NCBI RefSeq assembly: GCF_038396765.1
Contig: NZ_CP150096.1
Span: forward strand, 601,501-665,500
DNA length: 64,000 nucleotides
Direction: 5' to 3'
Source of the DNA: Chitinophaga caseinilytica
GTDB taxonomy: Bacteria > Bacteroidota > Bacteroidia > Chitinophagales > Chitinophagaceae
Made by a program: the position numbers and the translations under genes. The notes under the pieces were generated by a model. That model had not been told where the DNA came from and did not search any database. It was given only the letters and a program-made list of their open reading frames with translations. Shown one piece after another: positions 34,202 through 43,565 of this stretch. How positions within the stretch are numbered: the first letter of the stretch is position 1; each line of letters starts with the position of its first letter.

Positions 34202-34660
34202 ATGCATACCTTCTTCAGAACCGCGGAACTCACGGATATTAAACAAATGCAGGTAGTGAGGCACCTGGTGAAAGAAAACACCCTCAGCAACCCCGATCTT
34301 GTTACGGATAAAGATGTGGCGTATTATATCACCGAAAAGGGGAAGGGCTGGGTTTGTGAGGCTGATAGACAGGTTATAGGCTTCTCCATTGTAGACCTGC
34401 AGGAGAATAGCGTATGGGCCTTATTCGTAGACCCGGCTTACGCTGAACAGGGAATAGGAAAGGAGCTGCACCGGCTGATGCTGGAATGGTATTTCCGGCA
34501 AACGCAAAGCACGCTGGTACTGGGAACCGCTCCCAATACCCGGGCCGAACGGTTCTACACCCTCCAGGGCTGGTCGCCCGCCGGCAGCTACGCCAACGGG
34601 GAAAGCAAGTTCGAACTCACGTACTCCGACTGGGCCCGGCGTAACCCCGCAGAAAGTTAA
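34202..34660 (+). CDS. GNAT family N-acetyltransferase
   Basis: 152 residues. The acetyl-CoA signature is visible: VIGFSIVDLQENSVWALFVDPAYAEQGIGKELHRLML (strand beta4, then the Q/R-x-x-G-x-G/A loop as EQGIGK). NTRAERFYTLQGW is the usual C-terminal motif. Substrate is unknown. The ATG at 34202 fits the family start; an upstream in-frame ATG at 34169 adds 11 residues without homology. The 300-odd bases after it (34661-34990) contain only a short hairpin at 34884-34912 and no gene I can support. Confidence 0.88.
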   Translation: MHTFFRTAELTDIKQMQVVRHLVKENTLSNPDLVTDKDVAYYITEKGKGWVCEADRQVIGFSIVDLQENSVWALFVDPAYAEQGIGKELHRLMLEWYFRQTQSTLVLGTAPNTRAERFYTLQGWSPAGSYANGESKFELTYSDWARRNPAES

Positions 34661-34994
34661 AATCCCGTAACTTTGCGCCTTTATAAGCGTGTATATGACA
34701 CGTTCCGTGTGACGATAACCACCAAACCACTACAGTCCAGATTCAAATAACAAACTCCGCTTTCTTCCTATTTGATGATCAGGAAGCAGCTGGCGCTATG
34801 GCTGAAAACATCGTCTTTAACCCAAAATAAACGAGAAATCGAATGGGTAGAATAGCTCGCAGCATGATAAACGTGATTCTAGATTAAAGAGACCGCCACA
34901 ATCTGGTCTCTTTGACTCTCTGAAGGATGAAAATGTATATTCGATTGATACAAAAGTGTTTGACCTATTCTTTTATTTGAATTCAAATTCAAAA

Positions 34995-35133
34995 GTTCGA
35001 TAATCGTCCCTCCCAGCCCGCAGAAGGGGACAAATCATGTAAAAAGTGATTGTCCCCTTTTTCGTTTTTTGTCAGATCCCGCTGTAGTTGGGCGATACGG
35101 GCGAATAGCGGGTTGATATTTTCGGTTCGATAA
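34995..35133. repeat. Hairpin element bounded by GTTCGATAA, copy 1
   Basis: 139 bases with GTTCGATAA at each end and an inner hairpin AAGGGGACAAATCAT / GTGATTGTCCCCTTTTT (35024-35062). Copy 2 at 36678-36759 has the same parts. An open frame on the minus strand (34989-35210) overlaps the repeat and is probably not a free gene. Confidence 0.7.
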
Positions 35134-35175
35134 CCCTGTTTTTTGCGATCGTAGAAAGCTAATAAAGCTGTTTGT

Positions 35176-35524
35176 TTATTCAAACATTTTAAAATCTCCG
35201 TCAGCAGCAAAATAATCTTCTGTATCTTTCATAATGGAAACATATCTTATAACATCATCTTCCACATACATATCATACTCATTGTTTAAATTATAATGAT
35301 TACAAACCGGACAGATGTCGGTTTCAAGTATCCTGTATACTTTAACCTACAATGCCCCCATGATGCCTATATCATAAGTTCCGATCTCCAACAGCATACT
35401 GGTGCTGCCAGGTGTCTCCATACTTAAACTGAGCCTTCGCGTCATATGTATTTTTGCAAACCCTGGCATTATTATTTATTTTACTATCTATTATACTAGC
35501 ATCGTTTAACCAGACTTTCGACAT
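35176..35524 (-). pseudogene. Decayed small gene, possible immunity-type protein
   Basis: The ATG at 35524 opens MSKVWLNDASIIDSKINN.. and ..YDAKAQFKYGDTWQHQYAVGDRNL then stops. The continuation in another frame reads ..EIGTYDIGIMGAL, then an in-frame TAG, then VKVYRILETDICPVCNHYNL..FAADGDFKMFE to the stop at 35176. The length (349) and the two lesions cannot be fixed by one base, so this is real decay. The CPVC pair suggests a zinc site. No family was recognised; the low GC and the setting suggest toxin/immunity debris. Confidence 0.6.
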
Positions 35525-35582
35525 ATGCTAGCCGCTGCTTCCTGCAAACTTTTATGGGTACTTCAGAATCTGCAAGGGTTCT

Positions 35583-36014
35583 TTATCGCAATGAGGTTAT
35601 TGCATAATTAAAGATTTCCTTTTTATTGATTGGTACATTTGAGTAACCGTATAACAAATTACCATTCTTTACCTCTTTCCAATAATTTCCTTTTTCATCG
35701 GTACCAGTAAAAGAAGCGGTATCAGACATAAATCTTCTATTATAATCGCTCTGTTCCCTATTTATCAGCAACGCATTTAATGTTGCACTCCCAGTGAGGT
35801 TAGATATATATATTACTGAAGAATCGGCATACCAGTAACGGTGCTCCTCTCCTTCGCCGCCAGCCGTAATTTTGACTAGCGTTGCCCCCTTAGGAATGCT
35901 CAAAACTACTTTTTGTCTTTGAGTACCACTATAATATTCAAATCTCACTTTGTCTGTTTGTTTAATTACTGCACAAGATGTGAAGCAGGTCAAAATAATA
36001 AAAGCAATTTTCAT
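35583..36014 (-). CDS. Small lipoprotein, possible immunity protein
   Basis: 143 residues from the ATG at 36014 (MKIAFIILTCFTSCAVIKQ); the open frame extends to 36131 but the lipobox SCAV (near residue 14) supports this start. The body is beta-rich (VRFEYYSGTQRQKVVLSIPKG, YWYADSSVIYISNLTG, SFTGTDEKGNYWKEVKNG). It starts 17 bases after a short ORF resembling a toxin tail (36031-36213). Position and export suggest an immunity role against a secreted effector. This is inference; no family match was recognised. Confidence 0.6.
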   Translation of the reverse strand: MKIAFIILTCFTSCAVIKQTDKVRFEYYSGTQRQKVVLSIPKGATLVKITAGGEGEEHRYWYADSSVIYISNLTGSATLNALLINREQSDYNRRFMSDTASFTGTDEKGNYWKEVKNGNLLYGYSNVPINKKEIFNYAITSLR

Positions 36015-36030
36015 TGTATTAAATTTATGT

Positions 36031-36213
36031 TTACCAACCTGAAGGAACCCATGTCGGAAGAATAGGATTGTTACTAGCATCCAACATTCTAGGTGGCAGT
36101 CCTGTAATATTATCAGCATTATCTTGTACACGATAATACTCCCTTAAAGGTAACCTCATTTGTTGCCTCACAATGTTCTCTTTATATGTGGCCTGCCATT
36201 CATCGTAATTCAA
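36031..36213 (-). pseudogene. Orphan C-terminal tail resembling an Rhs/secreted effector
   Basis: 60 codons from a TTG at 36213, with a stop in frame 20-odd bases upstream. The sequence (LNYDEWQATYKENIVRQQM, LPLREYYRVQDN, ITGLPPRMLDASNNPILPTWVPSGW) resembles the end of a larger protein rather than a free one: the ENIVRQQMxLPLR pattern recalls the final helix of metallopeptidase-like Rhs effectors. It lies between two small genes on the same strand. Low confidence on family; the fragment itself is clear. Confidence 0.4.
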
Positions 36214-36226
36214 GCCGTTACTAAGC

Positions 36227-36622
36227 CTACTTATCTACAACTACCTGATTATTGCGGACCCAAACATGGAAACCATGTGACCTGTCACGCAGCTCATACA
36301 AATTTTCCTCTAATGAGTTTAACCATTGCTTGAACTCATTCGCTATTATGGCAGTCAAATCATTTTTTATCCTTTTATATTCAGGCAACGGAACCGCGTG
36401 GATACTTATGTTAATTGTTCCTGGAGAGGCGAACTGTCTTTCTTTCTCACCTTTGTAATGCGCGCCGAACAAATAGTCATATCCCTTTCTCGGGAAATAA
36501 TCAACATATTCGATTTTGGCAATATCAAATTTTGATTCCAGAATTATTTGTTCAAGAAAAGACGACTTCATGGGATATGCCAGCGTTTTCGGCAACTTTG
36601 CTTTTTGTATTCTCAGATGCAT
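36227..36622 (-). CDS. Hypothetical protein in the putative toxin/immunity remnant
   Basis: 131 residues from the ATG at 36622. It is a soluble alpha/beta protein without signal or membrane segment (FDIAKIEYVDYFPRKGYDYLFGAHYKGEKERQF, INISIHAVPLPEYKRIKNDL, LRDRSHGFHVWVRNNQVVVDK). No known family was recognised. It is A/T-rich compared with the flanking genome and starts about 55 bases from hairpin copy 2. It could be an immunity protein or the relic of a larger effector. Confidence 0.55.
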   Translation of the reverse strand: MHLRIQKAKLPKTLAYPMKSSFLEQIILESKFDIAKIEYVDYFPRKGYDYLFGAHYKGEKERQFASPGTINISIHAVPLPEYKRIKNDLTAIIANEFKQWLNSLEENLYELRDRSHGFHVWVRNNQVVVDK

Positions 36623-36677
36623 ATAGGGATGAGTTAAACTGGGAGTCTTCTACTAAAATTAGTCAAAATAAAAGTAA

Positions 36678-36759
36678 GTTCGATAACACGCAAAAGGGGA
36701 CAAATCATCAAAAAATGATCGTCCCCTTTTTCTTTTCCTTGATGTCTTCGGTTCGATAA
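36678..36759. repeat. Hairpin element bounded by GTTCGATAA, copy 2
   Basis: 82 bases: GTTCGATAA at 36678-36686 and 36751-36759, with the hairpin AAAAGGGGACAAATCAT / ATGATCGTCCCCTTTTT (36692-36731). It shares both ends and the stem with copy 1 but lacks about 57 bases in the middle. Confidence 0.7.
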
Positions 36760-36765
36760 TCTTTT

Positions 36766-37808
36766 TTACTTTATCTCTTTCTTCCCAAAACCCGTCTCAA
36801 TACCAGGAGGATCATCAATCAACGATCCGCCAGCTGCGCGGGGTGCATACGATTGTTTGTTATTTTCCTGCCGCCCTTCCCTTTCCGTTTCCGAATCGGA
36901 CTGAAGCATCAGCTGCGTTTCATTCGATCCTGAAAAGTAATGCAGCTCCATGGTATACGTTACCGGCTCCAGCTTCCAGTTGCCGTTCTTTACCAGGCTC
37001 CCCATCCGCTGGTCTTCCCGCTTTTCGCCTTGCTCCACCATCCACCTTTCCCCTGCCTGGGTGTGATGGTAAGTTTATCGCCGCTCAGCTTCCAGGAACC
37101 GGTTTCGTAGACGTACTGTATCTCTTTTGCATACACCGCCCAGTTCTTCATCCGGAACAAATAAGTACCATCACCATAAAATGCATATTCCTTCCTGAAA
37201 TAACCACCCGAAGGCTGCGGAAACCCATTCGCATAACCACTGGTCTCAATGGTATAGCGGACCCATAAGCCTACAATAGACGCATTGCTACCACTTTGCG
37301 CACTTGCAGCCGGACCGGCTTCCGCCGCTTCCGCCAGATCCAGGGAATTCAGCAACGATAGCAGTTCCTGCTGATACTTGTCCGTATTGGTCAACAATAC
37401 CACACTGGCCATTTTCCCGCCACCGGTTGCCGTCATCAATGTAGCCAGGCCCTTTTGGCCGGCGTCGGTATAGTGGGCCGTTCCGGAAACTACCTCCCAG
37501 CCCTTTACCCTTTCGGGGCTCAGCATGCCCGGCTCTTCATTGACCTGAACCGTACCTTTTACCAACTGCGCCCATTCGGCTTTGAAGTTTTCGTTTGCAC
37601 CTGCCGCCGCCTCCTTTGCCTTCAGTATGATCGCAACGGCATAAGCTCCGGACTGCTTATCAGAAACCGACAATTGCACACCGCCTTCACTTCGCTGCTG
37701 CTGCCAACCCTGGGGCATCGTATAGGAAATAACGTCGAAACGTTGCTGCTGCGCAGCGATGGTCGTGCAGGTGAATAGGAGTATCGTAAAAAATAATGCT
37801 TCCCTCAT
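36766..37808 (-). pseudogene. Secreted protein with lipocalin-like C-terminal region, broken by one base
   Basis: From the ATG at 37808: signal peptide (MREALFFTILLFTCTTIAAQ), a PsbP-like N-terminal region (FDVISYTMPQGWQQQRSEGG..VVLLTNTDKYQQELLSLLNSL), then a lipocalin-type region (IVGLWVRYTIE, FRKEYAFYGDGTYLFRMKNW, TGSWKLSGDKLTITP). The frame stops at 36990. A second frame continues to 36766 (MGSLVKNGNWKLEPVTYTMELHYF..). One extra G in the run at 37050-37053 restores about 347 residues. It is last in the three-gene operon that starts at 41334. Function unknown. Confidence 0.8.
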
Positions 37809-37851
37809 ATATTCGTTTTGTAAAATTTTCAAAAAAAATGTGCCGGCAATT

Positions 37852-39156
37852 TCAATCCAGCATTTTCCGCAACGCGGCCAGATCGAAATTTTCCAGGAAA
37901 TTCTGGAAAAGCCTTGCAGAAAAACCCTCGTCCTTGCCGAGCTCGTAACGAAACTGCACTTCCATGAACAACGGCTTCGTTGTTTGTCCATTCGTGGAAG
38001 TGAAATACGCCGGGTTTAAAACATACAATGCCGACGAATACTCGCCTTCCTCATCATAAAACTGCCCGAGATTCTCCAGGCGCTTGTTTGCATCGTAGGT
38101 TTTATTGTCGTTGTCTACTACCGCGGGCTTCTGCAGCCAGTCTTCCTTTTTGGCGGACAGCAACTCCTTCAACTTCGCCTTTTTCGCTTCGTACAATTTG
38201 GGATAGGCCTGCCTGTCTGCCTCCAGCAACGCTCTTTTTTTCACAGCCCAATCTGCCGTCTCGTTTGCGACGTCTTTCGTCAATTTATCGTGGGCGAAAT
38301 TGAAATTCGCTTTTTCGATCTCCAGGTATTCCAGCATGTCTTCCAGGTATTGCTTCCTGCTCACCGGGATCAGCAAGGGCACCCCGGGCCGGGTGATCAG
38401 ATAACGCCGGTCTATCCATTTATAGGCATCCGGCCTGCGCTGATCGTACCTGTCCCCCCTCAACCAGTTTTCCGTAAAACCATCTCCATTGATGATCTTC
38501 AGAAAATCGGCGTGCTTGTTTTTATAGTTATTCGACCTGCCGGTAAGCATGATGGATTCAGAAATATATTGGGATACCTTGCTGGGGCTATTCTTCCTGT
38601 CGCTTTCAAAATTGGCTCCCATCCTGGCTTCCACCGGGATCTCGTAGCGTAACTGACCGGTGACGGAAAACTCGCCGATACCGCCTGCCTTCGCCCCGAT
38701 AAAAATGAAAGGATTTATGTCCACCCGCATCACGGTCCTGTATTCATCTACGATCTTAGGCAGATGTTCGGTAACATGGCAAACATATTGGTACACGCCT
38801 AACTGATATCCGTACCCGGCAACGTTCAATTTTCCATAGTTGCTGTTGGATGTCCTGGAAAAGCTCACCCTGGCGGCGCATCCCGTGAGTTTAAAATCCC
38901 TCCGGCTGGATTCCTCCAGTTTTTCGATGGCGATCAGGGTTTTCAGGATCGCCGCCTTTTCGGCCGCCGTTCCTTTAAGACTGGTGGGGTATTTGGTTTG
39001 ATTGTGATCGGTATAAATCCCCGCAACTGCATCCGCGGTTTCGCTGCAAGGTACCTGCGGCGCCGTGATCCTGGATCCGTTCTGCGCCACCACAAACTGG
39101 CAGCAGAACAAAAACACACCGCAGACGGCAAATAATTTCGTTGGATAGCTATGCAT
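37852..39156 (-). CDS. Secreted protein of unknown function
   Basis: 434 residues. It has a signal peptide (MHSYPTKLFAVCGVFLFCCQFVVAQ) and a large soluble region. The middle is beta-rich and cysteine-containing (FKLTGCAARVSFSR, YQYVCHVTEHLPKIVDEY, FIFIGAKAGGIGEFSVTGQLRYEIP). Then come helical, lysine-rich segments with coiled-coil potential (EKANFNFAHDKLTKDVANETAD, KLYEAKKAKLKELLSAKK). No family was recognised. It is the middle gene of the operon, 18 bases from the TPR gene upstream. A cell-surface assembly with its neighbours is possible. Confidence 0.75.
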   Translation of the reverse strand: MHSYPTKLFAVCGVFLFCCQFVVAQNGSRITAPQVPCSETADAVAGIYTDHNQTKYPTSLKGTAAEKAAILKTLIAIEKLEESSRRDFKLTGCAARVSFSRTSNSNYGKLNVAGYGYQLGVYQYVCHVTEHLPKIVDEYRTVMRVDINPFIFIGAKAGGIGEFSVTGQLRYEIPVEARMGANFESDRKNSPSKVSQYISESIMLTGRSNNYKNKHADFLKIINGDGFTENWLRGDRYDQRRPDAYKWIDRRYLITRPGVPLLIPVSRKQYLEDMLEYLEIEKANFNFAHDKLTKDVANETADWAVKKRALLEADRQAYPKLYEAKKAKLKELLSAKKEDWLQKPAVVDNDNKTYDANKRLENLGQFYDEEGEYSSALYVLNPAYFTSTNGQTTKPLFMEVQFRYELGKDEGFSARLFQNFLENFDLAALRKMLD

Positions 39157-39174
39157 AGTGGTGGTTGTTTTGAT

Positions 39175-41334
39175 TTATTTCCCTATCATTCCCGTACCCT
39201 GAATAGCACCTACTCCCGATATAATACTCATCCGTCCTTCCACACCCACAGACCCTGAAGCGGCCGTTCCCAGCAGCCCGGGCTCTTTGATCCCGGGATT
39301 ACGGAACCCCGATTCAATTTCCGCCCCGGCTTTTACGACCACATCTTTCACGCCCGTCCGGTCTATCTCCACATCAAACCCGCCGCCCACGTTGGCACTC
39401 GCTTCCAGCGGACCAATCTTACCACCGGCGCTTACCTTGGGGCCGAAGCTGACCGTACAACTTTTAAACGAATCGCCGAAGCCGGCATGGTCCAGGTCTT
39501 GATTGAGCTTGACGCCAATTGCCAGCAGGTTGAAGGAAGTACTCAGGCCGCTGCAGTCGATTTTTATGCTGAACCCCAGGTTCGCAACGCCCAGCGACTG
39601 GCTGAATTCACTGTTGATATTGCACCGGGGGTCTTTGAACGTGGCCAGCTTCCCGGCTTTGCCATCACCCGCATCCACACATTCATATCGGGTAACGGAT
39701 TCATAATTGAAGCCGTTCAACGTCAGCGACAAATCCCGCAGCCACTGCATTTTCAATCCGGCATGAATGCCCGGCAACATTTCAGGGTAGGAAGTATACA
39801 GCGCGGAATAGGAAAGTTCGTTCAGCAGTTGTTTATCGGCGTCGAGATACGCTTTGTACAGTTCTTCCATTTTACCGTTGTAAGGTTGCAGGAATTCATT
39901 GGCTGCCTTCACCGCATCGAGGCACAACGCTTCATTGTTGGCCGATCCGCCTTGTCCTACGTCCTTCCATTTCTCGTCGATTTTATGCATGGCGTCCTCG
40001 TACTTTTTCCGCATGGCGGCGCCTTCTCCGTTCCGGAACTCCGACATCATCCGCAACACGGCCTGCTTTTTCTTTTGCAGGTTTTGCAATACAATATTCT
40101 GCCGCGCATTCATTTCTTCAGAAAACATGGGCACCGCCGCAATGGCGAGCGCGCTTTGCTGGCTTACCGATCCGGGATTGTTCACCGCCTGGTTCATGGC
40201 GCTCATGAATTGCTTTTGCTGCGCTTCCAGCTGCTTAACCATCCCTTTGTTCGATTCTTCGGTTATTTTCTGCAGGGGCTTCATTTGCTGGTCGATATCT
40301 TTTCTGAATTGCTTCCAGACGGGCTCCAGTGCTTTGCATTCTTCCACCGATTTCGGGAACGGCGGCATGGAGAAGCCGCCCAGCTGCAGGAGGTCGTCAT
40401 TCGTATTGGCGGGCGGGAAACTGTTGTAGTCATTCCCGGTGATGGAATATCCCAGTTGCCTTAGCTTGTCTTTCCGTTCCTGGGTAGCGCCCTGCTTGAA
40501 GGCGGCCTTTGCATACGCCATTGCTGCGGTTTTATTCCCGCTGCCCGCCGCGATGAGGCATTTTGTTTCATTGGCTTGCGCATGGCCGGCATTCAATGCC
40601 AATGTGCTATCCAGGTATTGGCTGGCCTTTTCCGTTTCGCCCAGGGCAAACCACGCCTGGCCGAGGTTATTCAGGACGGTGGTATTTTTCCGGAACCTGC
40701 CGTTCAGGTTATTGAGGATGGGGATGGCCAATTCCGGGGCGCCCGTCATGGTAAGCATGGAGGCATAGTTGCTGAGGTTATCTATATTGCCGGCATCGTT
40801 ACCGCATACCTGGGCCATGACGCCCAGCGCAATCTGCGTTCGGCCCGCCATCCACAAGGCCGCGGCGGCATTGCCGATTTCGTCGGCGTCCGCCCCTTTC
40901 TGTTTCAATGCTGTATAAATTTCACCGGCTTTGTTTTTTGCTGCGGGCGGCATAGCCGCGAAAACGGCGTTGCTCCCTGTGCCGATGAACGCGCCCATAG
41001 CGGCGGTTGTGGGGGTCGCGGCAATGGATGCTTTCGATTTGTTCTTTTTGTCGATAGACAGGCCGGCGGATCTCCCGGCCGTGGCCGCATTATCGTTCAC
41101 TTGCTGGATGGCATTATTCATTTTTGTGCCCGCTCCGAACACGTTCAACATGCTATCGTAGCTTTTTCTGGCCGCGGGGTCCATTTTGGCAAGTTGGGCT
41201 GCCAGCTGCTTCTGCGCTTCCGCCAGTTGCTTTCTGTCGGCCTCCATCTGCGCAGGGGAAGGCCTTTGCGCGAAGGCCGCGGAGTTTGCCAGCACGATCA
41301 GCAGGAGAAACAGGATTTGCTTTTTGTATTTCAT
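39175..41334 (-). CDS. Large secreted protein with TPR-like region
   Basis: 719 residues from the ATG at 41334, or 722 from the ATG at 41343. The signal peptide is MKYKKQILFLLLIVLANSAAFAQ. Residues 25-75 are a Gln/Lys coiled coil (MEADRKQLAEAQKQLAAQLAKMD). Residues about 130-270 hold tetratricopeptide-like repeats (AALWMAGRTQIALGVMAQV, NLSNYASMLTMTGAPELAIPIL, NNLGQAWFALGETEKASQYL). A second helical region follows, then a Gly-rich beta-rich end (VSAGGKIGPLEASANVGGGFDVEI). It is first gene of the operon and is divergent from the TPR kinase at 41563. Function unknown; possibly a surface or periplasmic scaffold. Confidence 0.8.
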   Translation of the reverse strand: MKYKKQILFLLLIVLANSAAFAQRPSPAQMEADRKQLAEAQKQLAAQLAKMDPAARKSYDSMLNVFGAGTKMNNAIQQVNDNAATAGRSAGLSIDKKNKSKASIAATPTTAAMGAFIGTGSNAVFAAMPPAAKNKAGEIYTALKQKGADADEIGNAAAALWMAGRTQIALGVMAQVCGNDAGNIDNLSNYASMLTMTGAPELAIPILNNLNGRFRKNTTVLNNLGQAWFALGETEKASQYLDSTLALNAGHAQANETKCLIAAGSGNKTAAMAYAKAAFKQGATQERKDKLRQLGYSITGNDYNSFPPANTNDDLLQLGGFSMPPFPKSVEECKALEPVWKQFRKDIDQQMKPLQKITEESNKGMVKQLEAQQKQFMSAMNQAVNNPGSVSQQSALAIAAVPMFSEEMNARQNIVLQNLQKKKQAVLRMMSEFRNGEGAAMRKKYEDAMHKIDEKWKDVGQGGSANNEALCLDAVKAANEFLQPYNGKMEELYKAYLDADKQLLNELSYSALYTSYPEMLPGIHAGLKMQWLRDLSLTLNGFNYESVTRYECVDAGDGKAGKLATFKDPRCNINSEFSQSLGVANLGFSIKIDCSGLSTSFNLLAIGVKLNQDLDHAGFGDSFKSCTVSFGPKVSAGGKIGPLEASANVGGGFDVEIDRTGVKDVVVKAGAEIESGFRNPGIKEPGLLGTAASGSVGVEGRMSIISGVGAIQGTGMIGK

Positions 41335-41562
41335 GGTGAGCATTTGAGGTGTATAGACATTTTACGGCCTGGGAGGCACTGGCTGCACTTTACCTTCATC
41401 GGCCTGCACGCAGTTTGTGATGTAAATGTAGTTTCGGGTAACGGCTCCCGTTATCATGAAAAAGCATGATTTTCCCCCTTTCAAAAAATCATTAAAAAAG
41501 ACGAGCGGGCGCTATTCCCCTTTTCCGTAATTTGTAGTTATGGAATATTGTAAACCGGAAGT

Positions 41563-43536
41563 ATGAGAAAATTAATACTGATACTCATTATCTTACAAGC
41601 TACTGGCGGCGTCGGGGCATTGGCACAAACCAAATATCTTGACAGTCTGAGGGCAGAAATCGACAAGCATCCTTCCAGAGACACCGCGCGCGTCCGCCTC
41701 ATTCAACAATACACCCAGAACGCCATCAACGAGAACACCACCCTCCTGTTGCCCTATATCAACGAAATGATTGCCATCAGCAAGGAGAAACACTATCAGA
41801 GGGGCTTGCAGATCGCTTACAGTACGCAGGAAATATATTATGCCGATCGCGGAGATTTTCCCATGGCGTTTTTATATGCAGACTCCGCATTCATGGCTTT
41901 CCAGGGAGACACATCCAGCGCGGCAATTATCGAAAAAGCGTTCCTCCACCATAACCTGGGCATGGAATGTTTCAAAATCGGGGATTATGATCAATCCATC
42001 CACCATTACACCGAGGCAGCAACGGTTCTTGAGGTATATAAACCCCAGGTGGTGTCGGTCGTTTACGATGGTATGGCAGAAGTGTACAACAAACTGTCGC
42101 AAACGGAAAAGTCGGTGGAATACGATAAAAAAGCTATCGCTTCCGCCGAAAAAAACGGGAGCCCGGCTGCGGTGGCCGGCAGATACCTAAACTACATCAC
42201 CCGGCTTCTCGGCAGAAACCAATTCACCGAAGCCGAGATGCTATTGAATAAAGTTGAGCCCGTTGTCAGAAAAAACAACAAGCCCATCCAACTTTTCCTC
42301 TTTTGCGAAAGCAAAGGCTCGATATACCAGGAAAAGAAGCAATTCAAGGAAGCCATTGCAAATTTCAAACAGGCGAACGAATATGCATTGGCGATCGACG
42401 ATAAATACCAGCAACTTGCCATTCTCGGCCCCCTCGCCCAATGCCTCATGGAGGCCGGACAACCTGCCGAGGCCCGGCTATATTTAGACACCCTGTTAAG
42501 CAAATCCATTGCCTATCAAATGAAAACATACAGACTGGATGCTTATAAGCTGCTGGCGATGTGGTATCAAAACAGATCGGATTGGAAAACAGCGAACGAA
42601 TACCTGAATAAAAAGCTCTTGCTGTCAGACACCATCATGTCTGATGAAATGAAAGAACAAACGGCGATGATGGAAACCCGGTTCAAGGTAGCCGGGAAAG
42701 ACCGGGAGATCAATTCCCTGCAAAAAGAGCGGGAAATCGCGCAACTCCAGCTTCGCCAGAAAAACATCCTCAACTATTTCCTGATTGCCGGAGCGGCGGC
42801 TTTACTGGCGATTTCATTGCTTACCTACCGCAACTACCGTAACCGCCAGAAATTGCAACAGGCAAAGATCGACGAGCTCGAAACAGAAAAGCAGCTCACC
42901 GCCACCGAAGCCGTGCTGAAGGGAGAAGAACAGGAACGAAGCCGCCTTGCCAAAGACCTTCACGACGGCCTGGGCGGCATGCTCAGCGGCATCAAACATG
43001 CATTGAGCAGTATGAAAGGGAATGTGATCATGACACCCGAAAATGCGCAGGCCTTTGAGCGCAGCATAGACATGCTCGATTCTTCCATCCACGAAATGCG
43101 AAGGGTAGCGCACAACATGATGCCTGAAATACTGGTAAAATACGGGCTCGATACCGCACTGAAAGACTACTGCATGGAAATTGACAACAGTGGCGTGGTA
43201 AAGCTCAGCTATCAATCCATCGGCATGCACGATTTTGCAGCAGATCACACCACGGCAGTCACCATTTACCGTATTGCACAGGAGCTCATCAGTAATGCCG
43301 TCAAACATGGCAACGCACAAAACCTGCTCGTGCAATCCCATTATGCCTCGCCGGAAAAGCTGTTTGCACTTACCGTCGAAGACGATGGCCGTGGGTTTGA
43401 TGTGCAGTCCCTGAAAAATGCCAGGGGGATGGGATGGCATAACATTCAGAACAGGGTCGATTTTTTAAGGGGAAGAATTGATATCAGTACAGGACCAGGC
43501 AAAGGAACTTCGGTATTGGTAGAAATAAACGTTTAG
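41563..43536 (+). CDS. TPR-containing sensor histidine kinase (NarX/HisKA_3 type)
   Basis: 657 residues. It has a signal peptide, then TPR repeats over about residues 25-380 (LGMECFKIGDYDQSIHHYTEAA, GSIYQEKKQFKEAIANFKQANEYA), a coiled coil, one membrane helix (YFLIAGAAALLAISLLTYRN, near 405-425) and a kinase core. The phosphoacceptor is His467 in AKDLHDGLGGMLSGIKHAL, and ATP motifs ELISNAVKHG, VEDDGRGFD and GMGWHNIQNR follow. The periplasmic TPR sensor suggests protein or peptide ligands. It is paired with the LuxR regulator 30 bases downstream and is divergent from the secreted-protein operon. Confidence 0.93.
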   Translation: MRKLILILIILQATGGVGALAQTKYLDSLRAEIDKHPSRDTARVRLIQQYTQNAINENTTLLLPYINEMIAISKEKHYQRGLQIAYSTQEIYYADRGDFPMAFLYADSAFMAFQGDTSSAAIIEKAFLHHNLGMECFKIGDYDQSIHHYTEAATVLEVYKPQVVSVVYDGMAEVYNKLSQTEKSVEYDKKAIASAEKNGSPAAVAGRYLNYITRLLGRNQFTEAEMLLNKVEPVVRKNNKPIQLFLFCESKGSIYQEKKQFKEAIANFKQANEYALAIDDKYQQLAILGPLAQCLMEAGQPAEARLYLDTLLSKSIAYQMKTYRLDAYKLLAMWYQNRSDWKTANEYLNKKLLLSDTIMSDEMKEQTAMMETRFKVAGKDREINSLQKEREIAQLQLRQKNILNYFLIAGAAALLAISLLTYRNYRNRQKLQQAKIDELETEKQLTATEAVLKGEEQERSRLAKDLHDGLGGMLSGIKHALSSMKGNVIMTPENAQAFERSIDMLDSSIHEMRRVAHNMMPEILVKYGLDTALKDYCMEIDNSGVVKLSYQSIGMHDFAADHTTAVTIYRIAQELISNAVKHGNAQNLLVQSHYASPEKLFALTVEDDGRGFDVQSLKNARGMGWHNIQNRVDFLRGRIDISTGPGKGTSVLVEINV

Positions 43537-43565
43537 CGCCGCCGCCGGCTTAATTCCTGGATTGC

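Noticed and set aside
34989..35210. 73-codon minus-strand ORF
   Set aside because: It runs through hairpin element copy 1; the part shared with copy 2 follows the repeat, so it is not evidence for a free gene.
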